From a virus, in IMG/VR virus record IMGVR_UViG_3300029797_000011, positions 1 to 34,290 of that record: DNA of 34,290 nt; one strand, given 5' to 3'. Positions 6,431 to 13,874 of this stretch are shown here, piece after piece. Both the position numbers and the translations under genes were made by a program. The notes under the pieces are model-generated. The model was not told the DNA's origin, ran no database searches, and saw only the letters and a list, made by a program, of their open reading frames with translations. How positions within the stretch are numbered: position 1 is the stretch's first letter; each line of letters opens with the position of its first letter.

Positions 6431-7660
6431 ATGAATACAGAATTAAAAGAAACAATTGAGGCGATAGGCAAAGCCTTTGAGGAATTTAAGGCTGAGAATG
6501 ACAAAAAATTGAAGGAATTGTCAACAAACAAAGATGATCCCCTCTTGTCAGAAAAAATTGACAAGATCAATGCCGAAATGACAGACCTGAAAAACCTCAA
6601 ATTCGAAATTGAAAACCTGGAAAAAGTGGTTGGCCGGATCGGGGCACCTGACGGCGGCGGGTCCACTACCGACGGCGTTAAATCTGAACATGCCAAAGCT
6701 TTTGACGCATGGTTTAGAAAAGGTGGGGATGACCGGTTGGAGGCTGTGAAAAAACTTCAGGTTGAGGCTGGGCTTTCCACTCTATCTGATCCGGATGGGG
6801 GCTATATCGTTGCACCACCGGAATTTGATAAGGCCATTGAGCGGGTGGCTGGCACCATTTCTGTTATGCGGCAGCTTGCCACGGTCCGGACAATCGGAGT
6901 GAACGAATACAAAAAGATCGTCAATACCGGCGGGACATCTTCGGGATGGGTAGCTGAAAAAGAAACACGTTCAGAAACCGACACGCCGACGCTGAAACAG
7001 ATTACCATCAACATGAAAGAACTTTACGCAGAACCAGGCGCAACCCAGCTGGCACTGGATGATACTTTCATGGACTTGGCATCATGGCTGGCTGATGAAG
7101 TCTCAACCGAGTTCAACGAGGAAGAGGGCGAAGCATTTATCACCGGTGACGGAGTTGCAAGCCCCAGAGGTATTGCCGGGTATGACTTTGTGGCAAACAC
7201 TTCTTACACATGGGGCAATGTCGGGTATGTCGCAGGCGGACATGCAAGCGCTCTTAACAACACGGATAAGCTGATCGCTCTTCAACACGCCTTGAAATCT
7301 GTTTACCGGAACGGCGCAACCTTTCTGATGAATGACGCAACATGCGAAAAAATACGGACGTTGAAAGATGGTGACGGGAATTACATTTGGCGGCCAGGTC
7401 TCATGGAAAATACTCCTGATATGTTGCTCGGCAAGCCTGTTGCGTATGACGACAACATTGCAGATATCGGCGCCGGTACATATCCGCTGTTTTTTGGTAA
7501 CTTCAAGCGGGCGTATCTTATCCTTGATCGTATGGGTATCCGTGTATTACGAGATCCGTACTCGTCTAAAGGCAATGTGCTGTTCTATACAACTAAAAGA
7601 GTTGGGGGCGGCTTAATTTTACACGAAGCGGTAAAAGCCTTGAAGATTGCTACCAGTTAA
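6431..7660 (+). CDS. Major capsid protein, HK97 fold
   Basis: This 409-residue protein forms the capsid shell. Residues 1 to about 75 are a strongly charged coiled coil, the built-in scaffolding 'delta' domain, followed by a Gly/Asp linker (near GRIGAPDGGGSTTDG, residues 79-93) where the upstream protease would cut. The mature part carries HK97-family landmarks: GLSTLSDPDGGYIVAPPEF, the E-loop/spine region SGWVAEKETRSETDTPT, and C-terminal RVLRDPYSSKGNVLFYTTKR. Its ribosome site AAAGGAG is strong. The next gene is a mobile-type HNH endonuclease, and an inverted repeat overlaps the 3' end of this gene. Confidence 0.95.
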   Translation: MNTELKETIEAIGKAFEEFKAENDKKLKELSTNKDDPLLSEKIDKINAEMTDLKNLKFEIENLEKVVGRIGAPDGGGSTTDGVKSEHAKAFDAWFRKGGDDRLEAVKKLQVEAGLSTLSDPDGGYIVAPPEFDKAIERVAGTISVMRQLATVRTIGVNEYKKIVNTGGTSSGWVAEKETRSETDTPTLKQITINMKELYAEPGATQLALDDTFMDLASWLADEVSTEFNEEEGEAFITGDGVASPRGIAGYDFVANTSYTWGNVGYVAGGHASALNNTDKLIALQHALKSVYRNGATFLMNDATCEKIRTLKDGDGNYIWRPGLMENTPDMLLGKPVAYDDNIADIGAGTYPLFFGNFKRAYLILDRMGIRVLRDPYSSKGNVLFYTTKRVGGGLILHEAVKALKIATS

Positions 7661-7689
7661 GGGTTTTGCTTGATATTTTAAGGCTTTTA
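7632..7689 (+). other. 10-bp inverted repeat spanning the capsid stop codon
   Basis: TAAAAGCCTT (7632-7641, inside the capsid gene) is perfectly complementary to AAGGCTTTTA (7680-7689) across a 38-base loop that contains the capsid stop (7658-7660). It could be an mRNA-stabilising 3' hairpin or a scar of the endonuclease insertion. There is no clean T-tract, so it is not a standard terminator. Confidence 0.5.
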
Positions 7690-7715
7690 TGATATCTTAC
7701 TTAGACATAAAAACA

Positions 7716-7776
7716 GGCATGGATAGAGTGGTAACCCTATCCATGCCCTTACCACAAGATTACCTATTGGGAGGTA
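7716..7776 (+). promoter_or_regulatory. Structured leader of the HNH gene with mutually exclusive hairpins
   Basis: A perfect 11-bp stem, GGCATGGATAG (7716-7726) with CTATCCATGCC (7737-7747), has in its loop GTGGTAA (7728-7734), which is perfectly complementary to TTACCAC (7749-7755). The second pairing would enclose the right arm of the first stem, so the two hairpins compete. Further down, TACCT (7761-7765) pairs with AGGTA (7772-7776), covering the GGGAGG ribosome site at 7769-7774. The layout resembles a translational switch restraining the endonuclease. Confidence 0.6.
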
Positions 7777-7781
7777 GTGTC

Positions 7782-8927
7782 ATGGCTAAGTCTGTTGTAT
7801 CAAAATGTCCTGGTTCGAGTCAAGTTAAAAAGACCTGCGAAGTTTGCGGAACCGTGTTTTGGGTCAAGCCCTCTCATGCAGAAAGAAGAAGAACGTGCAG
7901 CAGGAAATGTATGGGTCTATTGCAGAGGAAAACAGTAATATTAAACTGTAGTTTTTGTGGCAAAGAAATTGAAAAACGCCCATCTCAAATGAAGCAATAC
8001 ACACAATATAAATCGCAAAACTTTTTCTGTGATAAGATTTGCCAAACCAAGTTTCACGCTGGCGACGGAAACCCAAACAGGCGAAAAGAAAACGAGGTTG
8101 AATTGAAGTGCCAAGGTTGTGGGCAAGTTTTTTACAGGCCGCAGTGGTTGTCCTTCAATCCAGGCACAAAAAAACCCATTAAGTTTTGCAGCCGCGAGTG
8201 CTATAGGCAACACTGTCTTGAAGAGTCAGGCGCAATGTTTAGTTGTGATGTCGAGGTTGTTTGCGCATGGTGCGGAAAGCCAAAAAAAGTAAGTAGCCGC
8301 AATTATAGAACGTGTAAATCTTTTTTTTGTGACCAAAAATGCTTCCACGATTATCGGTCTGTTTTTAACTCTGGTGAATCTGCACCTGGATACAGGGGCG
8401 GATTTGCTCTTAACGACAGGCCGTCTTACGAGCATTACAGTGGGCAGATAAAGTTCAAGGTAAAAACAAAAAAATCTGCTGACGGCCTTTTTTTAGATGT
8501 TATGTGTTCATATTGTGGAAAGTGGTTTGAGCCGACACGGAAATATCTTATGAATGTCGTGAACAGATTTAAATACAGTTCCGGCGACTTAAATTTCTAT
8601 TGCTCAGATGGATGCAAAAAAGCATGCCCTGTTTTTCGGCAACAAAAATACCCCAAAGGCTTCAAACGAGCATCCTCTCGCGAAGTCTCCCCGGATCTCA
8701 GGCAAATGTGCCTTGATCGTGACGGATGGGAATGCCAGCGGTGCGGAAAAACAGAACCGCCCTTGCACTGTCACCACATTGACGGCGCTGTGCAGAACAA
8801 AATTATCAGTAACGACCTTGAAAACGTGATCACATTGTGTAAGGCGTGTCACAAAGAGGTCCACAAACAAGACGGCTGCAGATACCATGAATTGCAGTGC
8901 AAGGAAAAGGAATCGTGCGCAGCATGA
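7782..8927 (+). CDS. HNH endonuclease with five tandem zinc modules (putative homing endonuclease)
   Basis: With the start at ATG 7782 (GGGAGG seven bases upstream; a longer in-frame ORF begins at 7689 but lacks such a site) the protein has 381 residues. It contains five CxxC...CxxxC modules in a row (CEVCG/CSRKC, CSFCG/CDKIC, CQGCG/CSREC, CAWCG/CDQKC, CSYCG/CSDGC), probably treble-clef zinc knuckles for DNA recognition. A C-terminal HNH domain follows: CQRCG, HCHHIDG and ENVITLCKACHKEVH, with the catalytic His and zinc Cys intact. It lies alone between capsid and head genes, typical of a free-standing homing endonuclease, and it appears intact. A restriction or packaging role is less likely. 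Confidence 0.85.
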   Translation: MAKSVVSKCPGSSQVKKTCEVCGTVFWVKPSHAERRRTCSRKCMGLLQRKTVILNCSFCGKEIEKRPSQMKQYTQYKSQNFFCDKICQTKFHAGDGNPNRRKENEVELKCQGCGQVFYRPQWLSFNPGTKKPIKFCSRECYRQHCLEESGAMFSCDVEVVCAWCGKPKKVSSRNYRTCKSFFCDQKCFHDYRSVFNSGESAPGYRGGFALNDRPSYEHYSGQIKFKVKTKKSADGLFLDVMCSYCGKWFEPTRKYLMNVVNRFKYSSGDLNFYCSDGCKKACPVFRQQKYPKGFKRASSREVSPDLRQMCLDRDGWECQRCGKTEPPLHCHHIDGAVQNKIISNDLENVITLCKACHKEVHKQDGCRYHELQCKEKESCAA

Positions 8928-8936
8928 TATTGAATC

Positions 8937-8953
8937 AGGGGCCATGCCCTTTA
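8937..8953 (+). terminator. Possible weak terminator/hairpin after the HNH gene
   Basis: AGGGGC and GCCCTT form a 6-bp stem (one G-T pair) with a CAT loop, followed by TT. The sequence CCATGCCCTT here (8942-8951) also occurs in the HNH leader (7741-7750), so the endonuclease gene is bracketed by a 10-base direct repeat. The short T-run makes termination uncertain. Confidence 0.35.
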
Positions 8954-8999
8954 ACCGATAAAAAACAAATTTTAACTCACAAAATAAAGGAATAGAACA

Positions 9000-9413
9000 A
9001 TGAAAGACCTTTACAATAACATCGAGGTTGAATCAATTCTCGATCCAATTGCCTTTGACACCACGGCGACATACACAGACATAGACCTTCAAGGGTTCAA
9101 TTCTGCTTGTCTGCTGGTCCATGTGGGCCTTGACGCCAGCATGGACGCATCAAACAAAATTGTTTTCACTCTGAAGGACTCTGCTGACGGCACCACTTAT
9201 GCCAACGTGGAAACAGATGATATGCTGGACCTGACTGTAACATCCGGTACAGTTTTGACAATTGATGCTGCCACCGAAGACAACACAATATACAAGCTGG
9301 GGTACGTTGGCGGGAAGCGTTATCTGGAACTTGTTGCAACCGTGACCGGCACTGTTGATCCGCCCATGTCAATTGTCCTTGTCAAAGGGAACCCGGAACT
9401 GGCAGCCGTATAA
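9000..9413 (+). CDS. Putative accessory head protein
   Basis: This 137-residue, predicted all-beta acidic protein begins MKDLYNNIEVESILDP and carries DLQGFNSACLLVHVG, FTLKDSADGTTYANVE and YVGGKRYLELVATVTG. This overall pattern (Asp-Leu-x-Gly-Phe, then 'Ser-Ala-Asp/Asp-Gly-Thr' and 'Gly-Tyr-x-Gly-x-Lys-Arg-Tyr') is common in phage proteins encoded right after an HK97-fold capsid. A capsid-decorating or head-completion role is plausible from position, but I know of no proven function. It has no Cys-based sites or enzyme motifs. A weak AAAGGA ribosome site precedes the ATG. Confidence 0.78.
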   Translation: MKDLYNNIEVESILDPIAFDTTATYTDIDLQGFNSACLLVHVGLDASMDASNKIVFTLKDSADGTTYANVETDDMLDLTVTSGTVLTIDAATEDNTIYKLGYVGGKRYLELVATVTGTVDPPMSIVLVKGNPELAAV

Positions 9414-9414
9414 T

Positions 9415-9460
9415 ATCGGGTCATTTTGACTACTCGGGGAACACCGGGGTAACCACCGAT
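9415..9460 (+). promoter_or_regulatory. Intergenic stem-loop before the jelly-roll head gene
   Basis: ATCGG (9415-9419) pairs with CCGAT (9456-9460), enclosing GC-rich sequence with the smaller pairing GTCA/TGAC. It lies immediately upstream of the AAAAGGA ribosome site. It may be an mRNA processing or stability element; the stem is short and the call is tentative. Confidence 0.3.
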
Positions 9461-9475
9461 TAAAAGGAAAACAAA

Positions 9476-10366
9476 ATGAGTTATCAACCTAAATGCTATC
9501 GAACAGACGGTGGAGATAAAACCGTTATTGCAGATGGCGGAACATTTGAAATAGAATATGGCGCAACCATTACGTTGCCCATTGCAGGAGCAAATACCGG
9601 GCGAGGGCCATCTATTGGCTTGTGGTCCGGTTGCCCCTGGATGGATTATGTTCTTGACCCCACAAAGGGCATGGCATATTTCAACGATTTCCATGGTAGC
9701 CACGCACTGGCAAACAATCAAACTAAAACGTATCTTGCGAATGGTGTCAGCGGCTTCACCGGTGCAACTGCCGGATCAACAATATCAACCATTGCGACCG
9801 ATCCCAATGGCGTACTGAAACTTGCAACAACAACCGATAATGAGTCTGTCGCTATACAGACGCTCGGTGCCCTTGATACAGCAGGGCAATTTGTTTTGAC
9901 ATCCGGTAAAAAGTCGTGGTGGGAAACAAGGATCAAAGCAAAAAACATCACAGATGCAAAGTTCGGATTGTTTTGCGGATTCGTTGAGCCTGGTACATTG
10001 GCGCAAGACGGCGTTATGACTGCAACAGGCACCTTGCAAGACAAAGATTATATCGGCTTCCTACGGGTAGAATCTGATGGTGACAAACTTGACACTGTTC
10101 ACCGCAAAGCCTCCGGCGCAGCTGTCGTGGTTCAGGCCGACGCAGTATCGCTTGTTGCAGACACATATATCAAAGTGGGTGCATATTGCGACGGGACAAC
10201 CGTCACCTTTTTTGCCAACGGTGAGGCTTTAACAAGCACATGCCTATTGGCTACGGCTACAGTCCCAACGGGTGAAGAAATGGCCTTTCAGTTTATTTTA
10301 AACGCAGGCCACGGCGACGATTGCGATGCACATATAGACTGGGTAAGAGTTGCCAGGGAATATTAA
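9476..10366 (+). CDS. Head-associated protein with lectin-like (concanavalin A/LamG) jelly roll
   Basis: This is a 296-residue protein. Residues 1-60 are an N-terminal beta segment with FEIEYGATITLPI. Residues about 65-296 look like a concanavalin A/laminin-G type jelly roll: a large sandwich with KKSWWETRIKAKNITDAKFG, IGFLRVESDGDKLDTVHRKA, a 'KVGAYCDGTTVTFFANGEAL' strand pair and the closing DWVRVAREY, a frequent ending of phage LamG-like virion proteins. It may decorate the capsid and bind carbohydrate on cells or surfaces. No catalytic residues were recognised. It sits between two small beta-rich head proteins. Confidence 0.8.
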   Translation: MSYQPKCYRTDGGDKTVIADGGTFEIEYGATITLPIAGANTGRGPSIGLWSGCPWMDYVLDPTKGMAYFNDFHGSHALANNQTKTYLANGVSGFTGATAGSTISTIATDPNGVLKLATTTDNESVAIQTLGALDTAGQFVLTSGKKSWWETRIKAKNITDAKFGLFCGFVEPGTLAQDGVMTATGTLQDKDYIGFLRVESDGDKLDTVHRKASGAAVVVQADAVSLVADTYIKVGAYCDGTTVTFFANGEALTSTCLLATATVPTGEEMAFQFILNAGHGDDCDAHIDWVRVAREY

Positions 10367-10374
10367 TTTTTATT

Positions 10375-10423
10375 GGGGCTGGTAATACCTGCCCCTTTAA
10401 CCCAAAAAAAGAAAAAGGGTTAA
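10375..10423 (+). promoter_or_regulatory. Two adjacent hairpins; the second includes a ribosome site
   Basis: GGGGC-T-GGT/ACC-T-GCCCC (10375-10395) is a hairpin with one internal T-T mismatch. TTAACCC (10397-10403) then pairs perfectly with GGGTTAA (10417-10423) across an A-rich loop. The latter arm contains the AGGG ribosome site of the gene starting at 10428, so folding could reduce its translation. Confidence 0.45.
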
Positions 10424-10427
10424 TAAT

Positions 10428-10952
10428 ATGACAGTTTCAGCAATCGGCGCAATGAACAACCGTTTCATAGGCCTTTCAACAGACACAAAACCATCTTCAG
10501 CAAACACCGGCGCTACCTTCCTCGAATACGACACCGGATGTCTGTTCGCATATACCGGCTTAAACTGGTTCTTGAAAACTAACCCAGATCACCTGTTTTC
10601 CGTCACTACTGTTGATCTTAATCAAGCTGCCGGGGATTACGATTTGTTTACCGCTCCGGCATCTTCAGTTCAAATCCTTGAATTTGGTTTGATCATCACT
10701 GCTGACCTTACCGGGACAGCTGCAGGGTCTCTGACCGCAATTAGCGTCCAGTCCACAGACACCACTCCTGTTGAATTTATTAGCGCAACCGCCGGTGCAA
10801 AGGCAAATCTTACAGAAGACAAACACTTGCTCTATACTGACGCAGAAGTCGTGGCCGGAACCAAAAAGATTCAGCTAACAATTGCCGGTGGGGCAACAAC
10901 AGCCGAACAGATTTGTAAAGTTTGGTTGAAATATCAAGGGGCGTTGACCTGA
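10428..10952 (+). CDS. Putative virion protein (beta-rich)
   Basis: This 174-residue protein has two parts. The N-terminal segment FIGLSTDTKPSSANTGATFL and EYDTGCLFAYTGLNWFLKT (residues about 13-52) resembles a short motif common in phage structural proteins. The second part (residues 60-174) is a regular beta-sandwich-like sequence rich in Thr, Ala and Val. There is no signal, membrane segment or enzyme motif. It ends at TGA overlapping the connector ATG by one base. A head surface or neck role is inferred from location only. Confidence 0.75.
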   Translation: MTVSAIGAMNNRFIGLSTDTKPSSANTGATFLEYDTGCLFAYTGLNWFLKTNPDHLFSVTTVDLNQAAGDYDLFTAPASSVQILEFGLIITADLTGTAAGSLTAISVQSTDTTPVEFISATAGAKANLTEDKHLLYTDAEVVAGTKKIQLTIAGGATTAEQICKVWLKYQGALT

Positions 10953-11542
10953 TGTTCCCAAAACTCACAGTAATTGATATGCATCCGACGATTGAACCGA
11001 TAACGCTGACAGATGCAAAAGAACAGCTCAGGATTGATCATACAGATCATGATTTTATGATCGCCGGTTTAATAAAAGCTGCGCGGGAACGGGTTGAATC
11101 TATTTGTGGCCGGGCCATTGTTCAGCAAACAAGAATTGCTTATTTCTATGAATGGCCTGAAAAAGTTTTTAATTTGCTTTACCCTGCTATCCAGTCCATC
11201 ACCCATATAAAATACACGGATGCAGACGGCAATCAAGAAACTTTTGCTGCAACAAATTATACCCTTGATCCTGGATCAGAGCCCGGGCGCGTTGTGCTTG
11301 GATATCAAAAAACATGGCCCAGCGTAACTTTAAATCAAGAAGATTACCCTATTGAAATAAAGTACGTGTGCGGTTATCCAACCGATGAAGAAGATTATAC
11401 AGCGAATATCCCTGAAGCGATAAAACTCGCAATCAGGATGCTTGTAGAATCAATGTATGGCGGTATGCAAGAAGGGTACGCAAAATATAGAGATGATGCA
11501 ATAAATAGCATCCTTACTCAATACAGGGTTTGGAGAAAATAA
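10952..11542 (+). CDS. Head-tail connector, gp6-like
   Basis: This 196-residue protein has the gp6-like connector signature: PITLTDAKEQLRIDHTDHDFM then IAGLIKAARERVESICGRAI (residues about 16-57), a beta region with YPAIQSITHIKYTDADG, and the C-terminal helix IPEAIKLAIRMLVESMYGG. In HK97-type phages gp6 forms the ring under the portal. I chose ATG 10952 because it overlaps the previous stop (TGATG) and has AAGGGG upstream; an in-frame extension to 10922 would be entirely inside the previous gene. The stop overlaps the next start by one base. Confidence 0.9.
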   Translation: MFPKLTVIDMHPTIEPITLTDAKEQLRIDHTDHDFMIAGLIKAARERVESICGRAIVQQTRIAYFYEWPEKVFNLLYPAIQSITHIKYTDADGNQETFAATNYTLDPGSEPGRVVLGYQKTWPSVTLNQEDYPIEIKYVCGYPTDEEDYTANIPEAIKLAIRMLVESMYGGMQEGYAKYRDDAINSILTQYRVWRK

Positions 11543-11868
11543 TGGTAATTTCTGCCAGGCTTGATCAAAAAATAGCAATACAGGCGTTGACTATAACAGA
11601 AGATGGTATGGGTGCGTCAACAGAATCATACTCAACGGTATACGGTGCGCCAACCTGGGCTGAGTACATCCCGCTGAAGGGCCTTGAGAGAATTGAGGCT
11701 GGCCGGGTTTCGGAAAAAGAACAATTCAAGCTAAAAATTAGACGGTACGCTGATTTAACGCGGTCACATCGGATTCTTTACAACGGAACAAACTACGAAA
11801 TAATCGACATCGAAGACGGAAAGCGGGACAGATACATGGTTTTGTTTTGCCGTGAGGCGGTATCATGA
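11542..11868 (+). CDS. Head-tail adaptor (head closure protein)
   Basis: This 108-residue all-beta protein matches the Phage_H_T_join type: the N-terminal RLDQKIAIQALTITEDGMGA, the central PTWAEYIPLKGLERIEAGRV, then FKLKIRRYADLTRSHRILYN and YEIIDIEDGKRDRYM. It plugs or completes the head-tail interface under the connector ring. I chose the ATG at 11542 (TAATG overlap with the previous stop, GGAG at 11532-11535) over an upstream TTG. The 3' end overlaps the next gene by four bases (ATGA). Confidence 0.92.
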   Translation: MVISARLDQKIAIQALTITEDGMGASTESYSTVYGAPTWAEYIPLKGLERIEAGRVSEKEQFKLKIRRYADLTRSHRILYNGTNYEIIDIEDGKRDRYMVLFCREAVS

Positions 11869-12188
11869 CTGATGTAAGACTTGATCTGACAGAATTTGAA
11901 AAAAAGCTGGCAGATTACATTAATAAAAACGCCGAGCAGACTGCAAAACAGATTGCTGCGGATGCAAGGGCCAGTGTTAACGTCGTGACAGGTAATCTGA
12001 AACGATCAATCAAGGCAAAAAAATCTAAATTTGAGGACGGCGGCTGGATTGTGCAAGCTACCGCGCCGCATGCTCATCTCGTAGAATATGGGCATGGCGG
12101 GCCACGACCAGCACCGGCGCATCAGTTTTTGAGGCCAGCGCTTGATAAAAATATTGCGGCAGCAAGAGCACAGTTTGGGGCGAAGTAA
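11865..12188 (+). CDS. Tail completion protein, HK97 gp10-like
   Basis: This 107-residue protein has the gp10-like pattern: a helical N-terminus (LTEFEKKLADYINKNAEQTA), then ARASVNVVTGNLKRSIKAKK, WIVQATAPHAHLVEYGHGG and PAPAHQFLRPALDKN. The family closes the tail top and joins it to the head. The ATG overlaps the previous stop and the following gene starts directly after its TAA, so the four connector/completion genes form one coupled block. Confidence 0.93.
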   Translation: MTDVRLDLTEFEKKLADYINKNAEQTAKQIAADARASVNVVTGNLKRSIKAKKSKFEDGGWIVQATAPHAHLVEYGHGGPRPAPAHQFLRPALDKNIAAARAQFGAK

Positions 12189-12584
12189 ATGCAACAACTC
12201 TTAACATCAATATACACTGCATACAACACCGACGCAGATTTAAAGGCTGCGCTGCCAGGTGGGTTGTATCTTGAGTTAGCACCGCAGACATCAACGATGA
12301 CATACGGAATTTACCAGGTAATAACCGGGCGACCGGATTATATGTTGGCCGGTGAATATTATGAAATTTTGCTGATACAATTTGATATATATGCGGCCAC
12401 AAACTCGTTAAGACTGTCTGCTTATGATAAATTACTTGCAGTTTATGATCATGCGAGGTTGATATCAACAGGATATACGCCTGTGGTCATGGAGCGGGTT
12501 AATCAGCAATTGGTCAGAGACGGGGCACAAAATGAGATTTTCCGTGCGATTGTTGAATATAGCGCAACTTGGAAAAAAACATGA
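12189..12584 (+). CDS. Tail terminator/completion protein (DUF3168-like)
   Basis: This 131-residue protein begins MQQLLTSIYTAYNTDADLKA and has GGLYLELAPQTSTMTYGIYQ and then alternating beta strands (YYEILLIQFDIYAA) plus an amphipathic helix (SLRLSAYDKLLAVYDHA). This alpha-beta layout fits the DUF3168/tail-terminator class that caps the growing tail tube. Position after the gp10-like gene agrees. The assignment is by pattern and synteny, not by a catalytic signature. Confidence 0.8.
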   Translation: MQQLLTSIYTAYNTDADLKAALPGGLYLELAPQTSTMTYGIYQVITGRPDYMLAGEYYEILLIQFDIYAATNSLRLSAYDKLLAVYDHARLISTGYTPVVMERVNQQLVRDGAQNEIFRAIVEYSATWKKT

Positions 12585-12622
12585 AGACATACGGATTGAA
12601 CATTACGGCAAGGGGAGCAAAA

Positions 12623-13837
12623 ATGATAACAGATAAGATAAGCGTGATTATACCGGTTGTCAGGCCAGAATCAGCAGACAGGTGCATTAAATCCGTCAAA
12701 AAATACCTCCCAGAGGCGGAGATCATTTCGGCAGTTGATGTGGATAGAATCGGTTGCCCGAGAATGGTAAACATTCTCACAAAAGAAGCAACCCGGGAAT
12801 GGATCCTATTTTTAGGGGACGATACAGAACTTGTTTACGGTTTTGATATCGCGCTTAATGCGGCAGTTGAGAAACTCGAACAGGGATGGGGCGTTGTTGG
12901 TCTTAACACCGAGCCCGGGAACACAAAAGCGCATTGGATGGCGCACAGGAAAATGCTTGATATACTGCCAGATGGTGTGTTTTTTTCGGAAGAATATCAG
13001 CATTGCGGGTGTGATGATGAGCTTTTTGATATTGCGTCTGAAAATGCTTTGTGGGTGTTTGCAGAAGACGCGCTTGTGAAACATCATCACCCGGTTAATA
13101 AATGCGCAAGTGATGAGTTCTATGAGTCTGCTTATTCAACTGACAGAAAATCTCACGACAAGGAGACATATTACCAGCGCAAACGTGCAAGGAAGAAAGG
13201 CGGTATAGCAATTGGCTTTCCATTGGTTGATGATCGCGTACCATCGCCATTTTTTACATCTTTCGCATGCATGGAAAAACCAGATCAATACACGTTACTT
13301 GTCCCTCGGTTTCCGCATGGTCCATGGACGGGATCTATCGCAGATGCACGAAACAGCCTGGTGCAACAGGCGCTTGATGAAGGCTGTTCACATCTTTTGA
13401 TGCTCGACACTGACCAGGTTTACCCGGCAGACACGCTTAAAAAGCTTTTGTCACACAAAAAAGATGTTTGCGGTGTCCGGGTTCATCGCCGGTGGATGCC
13501 ATTTGACCCGATTTTCTTGCGAGGGAATATTGGAAAATACAAATCGGTTTCTGAGGATGAAATGTATTCCGGCGATCTGATCCCGGTAGATGCGACTGGT
13601 ACCGGGTGCTTGTTGTTTGACATGGATGTTTTTTTGAAAGTTGCCCATCCATGGTTTGAATTTGGGTTAAATAACGGGAAACCGGTGGGAGAGGATATCA
13701 ATTTTTGTTCGAAAGCAAGGCAAGCTGGGATTGAAATCTTTGTTGATACGAGTATAGAAGTAGGTCATTTGACAACGATGCAGGTCAATAAATCACTGCA
13801 TCAAATATGCAAAAAAATGAAATCAAATATGTCTTAA
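12623..13837 (+). CDS. Two-domain GT2-like glycosyltransferase
   Basis: With the start at ATG 12623 (strong AGGGGAG at 12611-12617; an ATG at 12581 overlaps the previous stop but has only a weak site) the protein has 404 residues. It contains two GT-A-type domains: domain 1 from ISVIIPVVRPESADRC with LGDDTEL (D66/D67) as the metal/sugar-nucleotide site, and domain 2 from YTLLVPRFPHGPW with MLDTDQVYP (D262/D264) and GTGCLLFDMDVF. There is no membrane segment, so it would be cytoplasmic. Its place between the tail terminator and tail tube genes suggests it glycosylates a tail or capsid protein, but a role in host surface change or DNA modification cannot be excluded. Confidence 0.85.
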   Translation: MITDKISVIIPVVRPESADRCIKSVKKYLPEAEIISAVDVDRIGCPRMVNILTKEATREWILFLGDDTELVYGFDIALNAAVEKLEQGWGVVGLNTEPGNTKAHWMAHRKMLDILPDGVFFSEEYQHCGCDDELFDIASENALWVFAEDALVKHHHPVNKCASDEFYESAYSTDRKSHDKETYYQRKRARKKGGIAIGFPLVDDRVPSPFFTSFACMEKPDQYTLLVPRFPHGPWTGSIADARNSLVQQALDEGCSHLLMLDTDQVYPADTLKKLLSHKKDVCGVRVHRRWMPFDPIFLRGNIGKYKSVSEDEMYSGDLIPVDATGTGCLLFDMDVFLKVAHPWFEFGLNNGKPVGEDINFCSKARQAGIEIFVDTSIEVGHLTTMQVNKSLHQICKKMKSNMS

Positions 13838-13874
13838 TGACATTATTTTTTAATTGTAAAATAGGAGAATCAAA

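Noticed and set aside
7716-7755. H-type pseudoknot in the HNH leader
   Set aside because: The linker between stems is one base and could not span an 11-bp stem, so I describe alternative hairpins instead.
7661-8999. Group I or II intron hosting the HNH gene
   Set aside because: The capsid gene is complete before the HNH gene and no reading frame is interrupted; I found no intron core motifs, so a free-standing gene is more likely.
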